Source: Prevotella sp.
GTDB taxonomy: Bacteria; Bacteroidota; Bacteroidia; Bacteroidales; Bacteroidaceae
Reading direction: 5' to 3'
DNA: 43,360 bases
NCBI GenBank assembly: GCA_017443345.1
Contig: JAFSNR010000013.1
Coordinates: 1-43,360 of the forward strand
In this document: positions 31,551-40,043 of the stretch, in pieces
How positions within the stretch are numbered: the stretch's first letter is position 1
How the letters are laid out: each line of letters opens with the position of its first letter
Made by a program: the position numbers and the translations under genes
Notes under the pieces: model-generated
Told to the model about the DNA's origin: nothing
The model's input: only the letters and a program-made list of their open reading frames with translations
Database searches by the model: none

Positions 31551-33091
31551 TGAGACTACTGCGCAAACCCATTTCGCTTGCTGCCTTTTCGGCCATCGTC
31601 AGTGTAGGCACCTTGTTGCTCTACAATCTGCCTTTCTTTAACTATGTGGTCAACAACACCCATGAGGATACGTTCGGGAAGATATTCCTGACGGCGTCGC
31701 TGGTTGTCGTCATGCTGGCCGTCAACTTCATGATGACCTGCTTGGTGATGTTTTTCATGAGAAAAGTAGGACGGCTCCTGCTGGCCCTCCTGGCCATCAT
31801 CAATGCAGTGGCCGTATACTTCATCCTGACCTATAGCATCATCATCGATGAGGTGACCATTGGCAATGTGTTCAATACCAGATATTCTGAGGCATCGGGA
31901 TTCTTCAGTTGGTCGCTGTGGCTATCCTTGGGGGCCTTGTGCCTGCTGCCTGCCCTGTATTGCCTGCTGCAGCCTGTCAACCTCTGCAAGGCGAAGAAGC
32001 TTGGTGCCTATTGCGGAGTTTCGCTGGCTGTCATCCTGGTGGTGGCGTTGGCGAATATCGGCCAAGTGCTGTGGATAGGTCAGAACGACACAGAACTGGG
32101 AGGACTGTTGCAGCCCTGGTCGTATCTGGTGAACACGATCAGGGTGGCGGGCAAGAGTCTTGACCGTCAGGCTGAAGAGAAGAAACTGCCTGATGGCAAG
32201 ATCACGGACGACGAGAAGGCCGTGGTGGTGCTCGTCATCGGCGAATCTGCCAGAAAGGCCAACTTCCAGCTCTACGGCTATGATCGTCCGACCAATCCGC
32301 GACTGTCGAAGCGCGAAGGACTGAAGGTGTATCCCACCAATGCATGTGCGACCTACACCACAGCAGGTGTCAAGGCCATCCTTGAACCCGAAGACAGTGG
32401 CGACCTGTATGAGCTGCTGCCCAACTATGCCTTCAGGACTGGTGCCGATGTATCGTGGCGCACCTATAACTGGGGAGAGCCGCCTATACATATCGACGAC
32501 TATCAGAACGATAAGGATCTTGCCAAGAAATATCCCGAAGCAGACCACCATTACGACGGCCTCATCTTTACAGGTCTTCGTGAGCGCATTGAGTCGAGCA
32601 AGAAGCATAAAGTGCTGATCGTTCTGCATACCAGCACCAGTCACGGTCCCAAGTATGCCGACAAATATCCCAAGGCATTCGAGGTGTTTAAGCCAGTGGC
32701 CAGGAATGTGGAAGAAGGTGAGAAGAATATCGGCATGCTGATCAATGCTTACGACAACACCATCCTCTATACCGACTACCTGTTGGATGGTCTGATCGAC
32801 ACCCTACAGGCCATGACAGACTGGAAGAGTGCCATGATCTTTATCTCAGACCATGGGGAGTCGCTGGGTGAGAACAAGATGTTCATGCACGGTCTGCCCA
32901 TGAAACTGGCGCCTAAGGTGCAGTACGAGATACCATTCCTCGTATGGACCTCAGAGGGCTTCAGAGACTACAAGTCAGCAGACGAACTGCCAGCAGTCCT
33001 TGAGCAGCATTTTATTTTCCATTCTGTGCTCAATCTGCTCTCTATCGATTCGCCAGCTTACAAAAAAGACTTTGACATCTTTAAAAAGTAA
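31547..33091 (+). CDS. EptA-like phosphoethanolamine transferase
   Basis: A 514-residue inner-membrane enzyme. Five hydrophobic segments fill residues 1-190 (GKIFLTASLVVVMLAVNFMM, AVILVVALANIG). The periplasmic sulfatase-fold domain follows: VVLVIGESARKANFQLYGYD, ACATYTTAGVKAIL with the likely Thr nucleophile, VLHTSTSHGPKY, and IFISDHGESLGENKMFMHG with metal ligands. Order and length match EptA/Cj0256-type enzymes, which move phosphoethanolamine from phosphatidylethanolamine to lipid A and lower affinity for cationic peptides. Coupling to a lipid A-type phosphatase supports this. It lacks the extended cysteine pattern of E. coli EptA, so the exact acceptor is open. Confidence 0.88.
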   Translation: MMRLLRKPISLAAFSAIVSVGTLLLYNLPFFNYVVNNTHEDTFGKIFLTASLVVVMLAVNFMMTCLVMFFMRKVGRLLLALLAIINAVAVYFILTYSIIIDEVTIGNVFNTRYSEASGFFSWSLWLSLGALCLLPALYCLLQPVNLCKAKKLGAYCGVSLAVILVVALANIGQVLWIGQNDTELGGLLQPWSYLVNTIRVAGKSLDRQAEEKKLPDGKITDDEKAVVVLVIGESARKANFQLYGYDRPTNPRLSKREGLKVYPTNACATYTTAGVKAILEPEDSGDLYELLPNYAFRTGADVSWRTYNWGEPPIHIDDYQNDKDLAKKYPEADHHYDGLIFTGLRERIESSKKHKVLIVLHTSTSHGPKYADKYPKAFEVFKPVARNVEEGEKNIGMLINAYDNTILYTDYLLDGLIDTLQAMTDWKSAMIFISDHGESLGENKMFMHGLPMKLAPKVQYEIPFLVWTSEGFRDYKSADELPAVLEQHFIFHSVLNLLSIDSPAYKKDFDIFKK

Positions 33092-33098
33092 AAATCTG

Positions 33099-33995
33099 AT
33101 GTGGAATAAACCTTGGACAATGAAAGAAGGCTTCCTGATAGGTGGGGGGCTGATCGTGGCAGGACTGGCGCTCGAACTGAGTGTGGGCCCTGTCGTGTGG
33201 GATGCGTTCTCGTGGCCTGCCAATGGCATCGTCTTGGCAGGTTTCCTGTTGCTGATAGCCGTGCTGTTCCTGTTGCGTAAGAGGGTCTACGCCTTCCGTT
33301 TCGTCTGCACTTATCAGGCTGCTATCCCTGCGATGGTCTATGCCGTCATCCTGACGATCATCATGGGTGTGACGCGCCAGCAGATAGGTGGCACGTGGTT
33401 CAACGATATGTTGTCTTTCTGGCCCTTCGTACTCATCTATGTCTACATCGCCTTGATTCTGGGTGTTATCATCCTGCGCAGGCTTTCCACTTTTCACTTG
33501 TCACTTGTCACTTTAAAAAGGGATATTCCTTTCTTACTCAATCATGTTGGCCTCTTCCTCGCCTTGACCACTGCTACCCTTGGCAATGCCGATATGCAGC
33601 GCGTGAAGATGATCACCACCGTTGGCGAGTCCGAGTGGCGCGCCCTCGATAACAATGGGGCCATCAAGGAGATGCCGCTGGCCATCGAACTGAAGAAGTT
33701 TATCATGGAGACTTACGACGACGGCTCGCCCAAACGTTTTGCTTCTGAGATTCAGATCCTGACCAAGTCGGGCAAGAATATCGAGACTGTTGTCGATGTG
33801 AACAAGCCCTACGAGGTGGATGGTTGGAAGATCTATCAGTATGGCTACGACACCCAGATGGGTGCTCAGAGCCAGATATCTATTCTGGAACTGGTGAGCG
33901 ACCCCTGGCTACCACTGGTCTATACGGGTATCTACATGATGCTGGCAGGAGCTGTTTGTATGTTTGTTTTTGGAAAGGGAAGGAAGAGTTTGTAG
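33099..33995 (+). CDS. ResB-like cytochrome c biogenesis protein
   Basis: A 298-residue membrane protein beginning MWNKPWTMKEGFLIGGG (a start at 33120 is possible). Four helices fill the first half (VAGLALELSVGPVV, AIPAMVYAVILTIIMGVT, IYVYIALILGVII). The soluble part follows (GESEWRALDNNGAIKEMPL, VNKPYEVDGWKIYQYGYDT), and a last helix closes the protein. This is the ResB family, which with CcsA delivers heme to apocytochrome c. It ends 21 bases before ccsA. In Bacteroides these two usually follow nrfH and nrfA, which are absent here. A heptamer repeat (33488-33515) sits in frame between membrane segments. Confidence 0.8.
   Translation: MWNKPWTMKEGFLIGGGLIVAGLALELSVGPVVWDAFSWPANGIVLAGFLLLIAVLFLLRKRVYAFRFVCTYQAAIPAMVYAVILTIIMGVTRQQIGGTWFNDMLSFWPFVLIYVYIALILGVIILRRLSTFHLSLVTLKRDIPFLLNHVGLFLALTTATLGNADMQRVKMITTVGESEWRALDNNGAIKEMPLAIELKKFIMETYDDGSPKRFASEIQILTKSGKNIETVVDVNKPYEVDGWKIYQYGYDTQMGAQSQISILELVSDPWLPLVYTGIYMMLAGAVCMFVFGKGRKSL
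33488..33515 (+). repeat. Heptamer repeat, four units, in the ResB-like gene
   Basis: Units CACTTTT, CACTTGT twice and CACTTTA, read in frame as STFHLSLVTL. Confidence 0.8.
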
Positions 33996-34014
33996 TTTAG
34001 AGTTTATAGTTTAT
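33994..34014 (+). repeat. Heptamer repeat between the ResB and CcsA genes
   Basis: Units AGTTTAG and AGTTTAT twice, starting within the ResB stop codon and filling the gap up to the CcsA start. Confidence 0.75.
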
Positions 34015-34016
34015 AG

Positions 34017-34808
34017 ATGATTACTTGGGATTATTTCATATATTTTGCGATAGCGGCAGTATTACTGTGGGCAACGGGTGCTTGGGCAGCTTGGCGCAAT
34101 AAGACGTCAATAGCCTATACGACAACTGTTTTGGGATTGTTGGTGTTCTTCTCCTTCATCCTCTCCATGTGGATTTCCTTGGAGCGTCCGCCATTGCGCA
34201 CGATGGGTGAGACGCGCCTGTGGTATTCCTTCTTCCTGCCCTTGGCTGGACTGAGTGTCTATTCACGTTGGAAGTACAAGTGGATCCTCACGTTCTCGAC
34301 GATCCTCTCGCTGGTCTTCATCTGTGTGAACCTCTTCAAGCCCGAGATCCACGATAAGACGCTGATGCCCGCCTTGCAGAGTCCTTGGTTCGCGCCCCAT
34401 GTCATCGTCTACATGTTTGCCTACGCCGTTCTGGGTGCAGCCACCCTGATGGCCTTCTATCTGCTCTTTATCAAGAAGACGCCGATGGCCGACGAAGAGA
34501 TGGATATTACGGATAACCTCGTCTACGTAGGTCTGGCCTTCCTCACCATTGGCATGCTCTTTGGCGCCCTTTGGGCCAAGGAGGCTTGGGGCCATTACTG
34601 GTCGTGGGATCCCAAGGAGACGTGGGCAGCCATCACCTGGCTTGCCTATCTGGTCTACATCCACTACCGTCAGCTGCCGCGTCAGCGTTTGCGCCTGGCT
34701 CATTGGATGCTGATCATCTCTTTCGTACTCCTTCAGATGTGCTGGTGGGGCATTAATTATCTGCCTTCAGCCCAGGGCTCAAGTGTACATACCTATAGTC
34801 TGGATTAA
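34017..34808 (+). CDS. ccsA: CcsA-type cytochrome c assembly protein
   Basis: A 263-residue membrane protein with about eight helices. The tryptophan-rich heme-handling motif WGHYWSWDPKETWAAITW lies near residue 190, and conserved His residues flank it (PHVIVYMF, YIHYRQLP). This is diagnostic for CcsA/CcmC proteins. With ResB it exports heme and attaches it to c-type cytochromes. It converges with the sensor kinase gene, ending three bases before that gene's stop. Confidence 0.9.
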   Translation: MITWDYFIYFAIAAVLLWATGAWAAWRNKTSIAYTTTVLGLLVFFSFILSMWISLERPPLRTMGETRLWYSFFLPLAGLSVYSRWKYKWILTFSTILSLVFICVNLFKPEIHDKTLMPALQSPWFAPHVIVYMFAYAVLGAATLMAFYLLFIKKTPMADEEMDITDNLVYVGLAFLTIGMLFGALWAKEAWGHYWSWDPKETWAAITWLAYLVYIHYRQLPRQRLRLAHWMLIISFVLLQMCWWGINYLPSAQGSSVHTYSLD

Positions 34809-34811
34809 TCG

Positions 34812-36701
34812 TTAAGCGAGTGGGAGTTCGAGGATGAACCGGCATCCCTCCTGATAGTCGGCGTCGAGCCTCAGGTCGCCGTTCAGCATCTGTGCATGAC
34901 GCTTTGCCAGGGGCAGTCCGAGTCCGAGACCCTCTGAGAGATCATCGACCTTGGTGAAGAATTTGAAGATGTTCTCGCGGTCAGCCTCCGTGATACCCTT
35001 ACCTGTATCCTCTACGATGAAGCGTACCATGTCGCCTTCGCGCTCCACCTCCATCAACACGTGTTTACCGTCAGAATACTTCGCCGCGTTATAGAGAATC
35101 TCACGCAGGCTGCGCTTCAGGTACAGACGACTTGTCTGGATACACAGGTCGTCAGGCACATTCGTCTTGAAGCGGATGTCGAGTTCTGGGAAGTAACGGA
35201 CCGTGTCATTGACGGACATCTGTGCCACCGCATTGCATGGGATATGGTCCTGCCTGAGGGCACTGATCTCCTCGGAGAGTCCTGTTTCCGAACTGTCGAA
35301 CAGCATAAACAGCATCCGCCTCAGGTGTTTGGCGTTGTGGCTCATCATGTCCGTGATGCTCTTCTTCTCTTCTTCGGCTACCCCCTCACGTAATACCTGC
35401 GCAAAGCCCATGACGATGTTCAGCGGCGTACGTATCTGGTGCGACACGTTCTGTATGAAGGCCGTCTTCTGTTTGTCGGCCTCCTCAACCAGTCGCGTGG
35501 CTTTCTCCAGTTCTTCATTGCGCTCCTTGGTCTGCTGGGTGGTATAGCGCACGCTGCCCATGTGGAAGTTCAGCGACTGCAACATGCTGGCAAAGCTGTT
35601 CTGCAGGCTCCCTGTCACGTCGATGCGCTCACTCTTGGGGATATGTACCTCCATGTTGCCTGATGCGATGGCCTGCGTCTTCTCCAGTAGCTCGCTGATT
35701 GGACGGATGGCGTGGTTGACGGCCCTGTAGCACATCACAAGGATGATGAGCAGTCCGAAGAAAAGCAGTGGTCCGAGGATATAGGTCAGACTGTCGTAGC
35801 CAGCCAGTACGTCGCGGTCAGGACAGACGATGGCGAGGCTCCACTCTGTTCTAGGTACGGGCTGGTAGCTGACGAGGCATTCTTCCCCGTCGATTCTGAC
35901 GGCCATGCGCCCCTTGTTGCCAGCCGTCATCTCGTGTCCCAGAGCGATGACGTCAGATTGCTTCCGTGGGTCGATATCCGTAAAGATGCTCCTGTAGAAC
36001 AGCTGCTTCTGGTCTGGGTGGATCAGGTATCGTCCTTCTCCGTCGAGCATGACGAAATAGGAGTTGGGGTAAGGCCTCACTTCCGAGATGATCTTCGAGA
36101 GCTTCAGCAGTGAGAGGTCTGTGGAGATGATGCCCACCACGCTACCGTTCTTTCCTCTGAGTGGCACGCCGTATGAGGCCAGCATGCCGTCGATGGTCAC
36201 CTCCAGCGAGTCTGACTCGTCGAAGTAGGCCACCCAGCAGGCCTCGTCCCTCTCGCGTGGTGTCTTATACCATATTTTATGGAAGTAGTCGTAGGGTTTC
36301 TCTATGACGCTGACGATGCTGTCGCCCTTTCTGATGGAATAGGCAGAGAATTGATGGCCATACTTGGGGAAGAGGTCAGGCTCCGCACTGATGGAACAGC
36401 CGTCGAGGTGTGAGTTGAGTATCAGGATGCTGTTGGAATAATGGAGGATGGAGTCGGGCTCGAATGAGTCCTCTACCACCTGGATGTAGGCATTGGTAGC
36501 CGTCTCGATGATCATCAGGTTGCGGTCTATGCGCTCCATGGTGGTGTTCAGCACGGCGCTGGCGCGCGCCAGTGCCTCTACGCGTATCATGTGGCGCGAC
36601 TGGCTGAAGAGGATGCCCAGCGACGTGGTGAAGATGATGACGGTCAGCACCAGGATACCCAGAAGCAGCTTGTTGGCAAACGATTGACGGATACTGATCA
36701 T
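34812..36701 (-). CDS. Sensor histidine kinase with double-Cache sensor
   Basis: A 629-residue membrane kinase. One helix near residues 12-32 is followed by a periplasmic double-Cache domain to about residue 290 (DGMLASYGVPLRGKNGSVVG, YFVMLDGEGRYLIHPDQKQ). A second helix (GPLLFFGLLIILVMCYRAV) leads to a HAMP linker (PISELLEKTQAIASGNMEVH). The HisKA domain has FIQNVSHQIRTPLNIV, with the phosphorylated His near 423. The ATPase domain has LYNAAKYSD, VEDTGKGI and GLGLGLPLAKRHAQ. No receiver domain or response regulator gene is adjacent. Its ATG overlaps the stop of the upstream kinase-dead paralogue, so the two sensors are made together. Confidence 0.9.
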   Translation of the reverse strand: MISIRQSFANKLLLGILVLTVIIFTTSLGILFSQSRHMIRVEALARASAVLNTTMERIDRNLMIIETATNAYIQVVEDSFEPDSILHYSNSILILNSHLDGCSISAEPDLFPKYGHQFSAYSIRKGDSIVSVIEKPYDYFHKIWYKTPRERDEACWVAYFDESDSLEVTIDGMLASYGVPLRGKNGSVVGIISTDLSLLKLSKIISEVRPYPNSYFVMLDGEGRYLIHPDQKQLFYRSIFTDIDPRKQSDVIALGHEMTAGNKGRMAVRIDGEECLVSYQPVPRTEWSLAIVCPDRDVLAGYDSLTYILGPLLFFGLLIILVMCYRAVNHAIRPISELLEKTQAIASGNMEVHIPKSERIDVTGSLQNSFASMLQSLNFHMGSVRYTTQQTKERNEELEKATRLVEEADKQKTAFIQNVSHQIRTPLNIVMGFAQVLREGVAEEEKKSITDMMSHNAKHLRRMLFMLFDSSETGLSEEISALRQDHIPCNAVAQMSVNDTVRYFPELDIRFKTNVPDDLCIQTSRLYLKRSLREILYNAAKYSDGKHVLMEVEREGDMVRFIVEDTGKGITEADRENIFKFFTKVDDLSEGLGLGLPLAKRHAQMLNGDLRLDADYQEGCRFILELPLA

Positions 36702-38188
36702 ACGCCACCTCCTTTCGCGATCTCCTCATCCGAGAGGTATATCAGGTTGTCAAGCACCGTGGCGATGGTATGCCCCTGAGCCTCGATGTCTGTGGTCGTG
36801 GCCATCAGGTCATGCTCCTCACCGTTGCACAGCGCTTCCACGTCCTTCACGATGGCCTCTGCTGGCGCTGTCATCTGGTTGGTCATATTGTGCAGGAAGG
36901 CCGTCTTCATGCGGTCGGCCTTCTGGGCCTTCTGGTAGGCTGCGCGCAGGTTCTCCCCGTGCGCCTTCAGCTGGTCTGTCAGCTTGTGCAGTTCACCGAT
37001 ATTCGTGGCCAGCGACTGCTGCATCAGCTGGAAGTTGTCCTGCAGTCGTCCTATCTCGTCCTCCTGATGGCTGTCGGGGATGGTCTCGTTGTAGTTACCC
37101 TTGGCGATGAGCTGTGCCTTCTCTGTCAGCATGTTCAGGGGCTTCAGCTGCTGGTGTAGATGATAGCGGCAGAACACGTAGAGCAGCAGCAGTCCGACGA
37201 AGGCGATGGCGATGGCGATGTGCGCCAGACGCTTGTAGTCGCCGAAGATGTCGTCTTCGGGGAAGATGATGCCAGCGCTCCATCCCAGGTCGCTGTCCGA
37301 TCGCCCTGCGATGTATTCGCGCTCGAAGGGTTTGTAGAAGATGTAATAGTCCTCGCCGTCCATTTCGAAAGCCCTGTGGCCCGTCTCTCCCGAGATCATC
37401 GCCTGGACAGCCTCTTTCGCCGTCTGCTCAGTTATTTCCAAGGCGTTCTTTTCCTTCAGTGAGGTCTCGTAAGGATGTACGATGAACGCCCCTTCGTGGT
37501 CGATCAGCGTAAAATAGGAGTTGAGCGACGGCTTGGCTTCTGCCACGAACTGCGACAGCAGATTGATTGAAGCGTCGACCCCGATGATGCCCACTGGCTT
37601 GCTGGTAAAATCGCGACGGATGGGCAGGCAGTAGGTGATGATGGGCTCCAGCTCCGACTCCTCGCCCGTATTGGGGTTGATCCATTCTGCCAGTCCCCTT
37701 TCCATGGTGATCTTATACCAGTCCTGCTCCGTGTAGAGCCGATGGCCGAAATACTCGTCAGTGACGAGCTTCGAGCTGGCATAGTCCATGCCGGCACTGT
37801 CGCCACGATGCACGTAGGCCATGAAGTACTTGCGGTCTTTGTAGAAGTCGGGCTCAAAGGCGATGGCGCAGCCCGCTACGTAGGGGTTGGCCTCCACCAG
37901 CATCCGGCAGTAGGTGAACATCGCCTGGGGATTGTCAAGCTGGGGCAGCATGTTGAAGTAGATGTTACCCGTGGTCTGCTCCACGCTCAGCAACATGTTG
38001 TCGATATGCTGTATGGTGCCGTCGAGCGTCTGCGTGGCCTTCTGTATCGCCTCCTCCTTGACGGCCTTTCTGGAATGATAGAACATGACTGACATCGAGG
38101 CAATGAGCAGGATACCCATAGCGAAAACGATCATCAGACTGAGTCTTACTGAGAGCGTTCTGTTGATCAATTTAGTCAGTCGTAGCAT
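36698..38188 (-). CDS. Cache-HAMP sensor protein, degenerate kinase paralogue
   Basis: A 496-residue paralogue of the next protein. The ATG at 38188 is chosen because the longer frame overlaps the TATTTTTG promoter box. It has a first helix, a Cache domain (KPVGIIGVDASINLLSQF, SYFTLIDHEGAFIVHPYE), a second helix and HAMP (EKAQLIAKGNYNETI). The dimerisation helix reads FLHNMTNQMTAPAEAIV, aligned with FIQNVSHQIRTPLNIV in the partner. The His is Asn and the Arg is Thr. The protein stops soon after, with no ATPase domain. It therefore cannot be phosphorylated in the usual way. It may sense a second ligand and control the active kinase through heterodimers. Confidence 0.85.
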   Translation of the reverse strand: MLRLTKLINRTLSVRLSLMIVFAMGILLIASMSVMFYHSRKAVKEEAIQKATQTLDGTIQHIDNMLLSVEQTTGNIYFNMLPQLDNPQAMFTYCRMLVEANPYVAGCAIAFEPDFYKDRKYFMAYVHRGDSAGMDYASSKLVTDEYFGHRLYTEQDWYKITMERGLAEWINPNTGEESELEPIITYCLPIRRDFTSKPVGIIGVDASINLLSQFVAEAKPSLNSYFTLIDHEGAFIVHPYETSLKEKNALEITEQTAKEAVQAMISGETGHRAFEMDGEDYYIFYKPFEREYIAGRSDSDLGWSAGIIFPEDDIFGDYKRLAHIAIAIAFVGLLLLYVFCRYHLHQQLKPLNMLTEKAQLIAKGNYNETIPDSHQEDEIGRLQDNFQLMQQSLATNIGELHKLTDQLKAHGENLRAAYQKAQKADRMKTAFLHNMTNQMTAPAEAIVKDVEALCNGEEHDLMATTTDIEAQGHTIATVLDNLIYLSDEEIAKGGGV

Positions 38189-38197
38189 ATTCGGTAG

Positions 38198-38205
38198 CAA
38201 AAATA
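38198..38205 (-). promoter_or_regulatory. -7 element of the sensor pair operon
   Basis: TATTTTTG on the minus strand, nine bases upstream of the ATG at 38188. A near match to TTTG (ATTG) lies 20 bases further up at about 38226-38229. Confidence 0.55.
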
Positions 38206-38311
38206 GGAGAAAAAAACGGAAATTGCAATCATTACTCCTATAAATATTGTTAATTCAGCCTCAGAAAGACGGAAGTGAGGCTGTTTTTCATCGTTTTTCG
38301 ATTATTTTGCT

Positions 38312-38319
38312 TATCTTTG
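38312..38319 (+). promoter_or_regulatory. -7 element of greA
   Basis: TATCTTTG, with a leader of about 20 bases before the ATG at 38344. It supports this start instead of the GTG at 38275. Confidence 0.55.
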
Positions 38320-38343
38320 CGCCCCAAACAGAGGAAAAAGCGT

Positions 38344-38811
38344 ATGAGTATTGAGTATATGTCACAGGAAGGCTACGACAAGCTCGTGGCCGAGTTGCAG
38401 CAGCTGGTCAACGTCGAGCTGCCTCAAGTGAAGGATGCCATTGCCGAGGCCCGCGACAAGGGCGACCTCAGCGAGAATTTCGAGTACCACGCTGCCAAGC
38501 GCGAGCAGGCCCGTCTGCTGGGGCAGATCCGTTTCAAGCAGCGCGTGCTCGAGAATGCGCGCGTGCTCGACACGTCCAGGCTCCACAGCGAGGGCGTGCA
38601 GCTGCTCAGTAAGGTGGCGATGACCAATCTGAACAACAACGCTTCGATGACCTATACCATCGCCAGTCCCCACGAGGCCGACCTGCGTTCAGGCAAGATC
38701 TCCATCAAGTCGCCCATCGCCCAGGCACTGTTGGGCAAGAAGGAGGGCGATGTCGTCGAGGTGCGGGTGCCAGCAGGCCTGCTCAAGCTCCGTATCGACA
38801 GCATTGGATGA
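38344..38811 (+). CDS. greA: Transcription elongation factor GreA
   Basis: A 155-residue protein beginning MSIEYMSQEGYDKLVAELQQ. The N-terminal coiled coil carries the tip signature DAIAEARDKGDLSENFEYHA, which inserts in the secondary channel of RNA polymerase and promotes cleavage of backtracked transcripts. The FKBP-like C-terminal domain has KISIKSPIAQALLGKKEGD and VEVRVPAGLLKLRI. Length and motif order are those of GreA. It is transcribed alone and ends at a clear terminator. Confidence 0.95.
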   Translation: MSIEYMSQEGYDKLVAELQQLVNVELPQVKDAIAEARDKGDLSENFEYHAAKREQARLLGQIRFKQRVLENARVLDTSRLHSEGVQLLSKVAMTNLNNNASMTYTIASPHEADLRSGKISIKSPIAQALLGKKEGDVVEVRVPAGLLKLRIDSIG

Positions 38812-38820
38812 CAAAAATGC

Positions 38821-38841
38821 GCCACAACCGAAAATTGTGGC
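38821..38841 (+). terminator. greA terminator
   Basis: Perfect 7-bp stem GCCACAA/TTGTGGC with loop CCGAAAA, followed by CGTTTTTTTTG. The T-run overlaps the -33 element of the next promoter. Confidence 0.9.
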
Positions 38842-38848
38842 CGTTTTT

Positions 38849-38880
38849 TTTGTTTTCTTCCTCCAAAATACTTACCTTTG
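38849..38880 (+). promoter_or_regulatory. Promoter of the small secreted protein gene
   Basis: TTTG (38849-38852), 20 bases, TACCTTTG (38873-38880). Exact consensus, beginning within the U-tract of the greA terminator. Confidence 0.75.
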
Positions 38881-38907
38881 CCGCAGAATTTATCAATAAG
38901 TAAAAAA

Positions 38908-39282
38908 ATGAAGAAGATTTTATTCGTGTTTCTGATGCTGTGTGGCTCCCTGCAGCTGCATGCCGTAGAGTTGGATGGTAAGTACGTGTCGCTGAGTGGT
39001 GAGCTCATGTTCCGCTTCAGCAGCGACAGCCTATATATCGAGATAGCCCAGAACAAGCGCAGCGTCTCTGCCTTCAAGCTCGTCAAGAAGAAGGAGACCG
39101 AGGAGGCCACCACCTACAACGCCTTCGAGCGCTTTATGAAGGACGGTCGCGAGACTTACCGCGAAGTGTTCATCCGCGTGTCGAGAGTGAAGGGCGAGAG
39201 CTATCTGCTCGAGTACTTCGGCAAGGACAAGGACCGCGAGTACAACTCCAACGAGCGTTACGTCATCAAGCCGGCAGATTAG
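38908..39282 (+). CDS. Small secreted protein of unknown function
   Basis: A 124-residue protein with a clear signal peptide (MKKILFVFLMLCGSLQLHA, cleavage before VELDG). The mature part is charged and beta-rich (GKYVSLSGELMFRFSSDSLY, TYREVFIRVSRVKGESYLLE) and ends ERYVIKPAD. No family is recognised. The size and pattern resemble small periplasmic lipocalin-like proteins, but this is only an impression. Its own promoter and the greA terminator in front make it a single-gene unit. Confidence 0.8.
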   Translation: MKKILFVFLMLCGSLQLHAVELDGKYVSLSGELMFRFSSDSLYIEIAQNKRSVSAFKLVKKKETEEATTYNAFERFMKDGRETYREVFIRVSRVKGESYLLEYFGKDKDREYNSNERYVIKPAD

Positions 39283-39300
39283 TCCAGTCCCCTCCGGCTC

Positions 39301-40026
39301 TTATTCATAGTCGTCGATCACGGCGTTCATGAAGTCCATCATTGGCTTGGCAGCTTGGAAGATCTTCTCCATCTCGTCAAGCCAATCGTCGTTTTCGAAG
39401 AACGAGTTCGGTACGGCGTGCCAGGCACAGTAGTCCTTCAGTCGCAGGTAGTTCACGTGAGGCCAGTCCTTGGGGAATCCTGACGGGCACGTCTTCAGCT
39501 TCGCCAGTCCGAATCCCTGCGGCTGGTCCCAGCTGTCCACATCAGTGGGCCTCTCCGTGCTGCTCGGCTCTTCGCTGCCGAAGTACAGCTGGAAGGCCTC
39601 GCTCTCCACGCACTTGAGCCACTGGTCCGTGTTGGCCATGATCTCGTTGCGACACGAGGTCAGGATGTTCGTGGGCAGCCAGTAGTTGCCAACGGCCAGC
39701 AGACAGTGGTCAGGCTCCAGGTGGATGTAGTATCCACCCCTCAGCGCCTTCTTGCTCTTGGCGTTGATATAAGCCCCCAGGTGGTTCTTGTAGGGCGACT
39801 TGTCAGGCGAGAACCTCGTGTCGCGGTAGAACCTGTAGGTGCAGTCCTTCACCTTCACGTGGGCTATCTCGGGGTCGAAGGTCACGATGCGCTCCAGTGC
39901 CTGTCCGATGCCCCGTTCAAACTCACTTCTCACGGCCTCGTACTCCCCCTTGTGCGCCTGAAACCACTCGCGGTTGTTGTTCGCCGCCACCTCCCTCAGG
40001 AATTTCAGTATTCTCTTTGCGTTCAT
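39301..40026 (-). CDS. DUF2461 family protein
   Basis: A 241-residue soluble protein. NNNREWFQAHKGEYEAVRSE, then YRFYRDTRFSPDKSPYKNH and LGAYINAKSKKALRGGYYIH are the diagnostic stretches of DUF2461 (TIGR02453), a widespread family without proven function. Length is as expected. It lies 17 bases after the carboxylesterase stop on the same strand and may be cotranscribed with it. It converges with the small secreted protein gene. Confidence 0.92.
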   Translation of the reverse strand: MNAKRILKFLREVAANNNREWFQAHKGEYEAVRSEFERGIGQALERIVTFDPEIAHVKVKDCTYRFYRDTRFSPDKSPYKNHLGAYINAKSKKALRGGYYIHLEPDHCLLAVGNYWLPTNILTSCRNEIMANTDQWLKCVESEAFQLYFGSEEPSSTERPTDVDSWDQPQGFGLAKLKTCPSGFPKDWPHVNYLRLKDYCAWHAVPNSFFENDDWLDEMEKIFQAAKPMMDFMNAVIDDYE

Positions 40027-40043
40027 ATCTTCTTCGTTATTGA

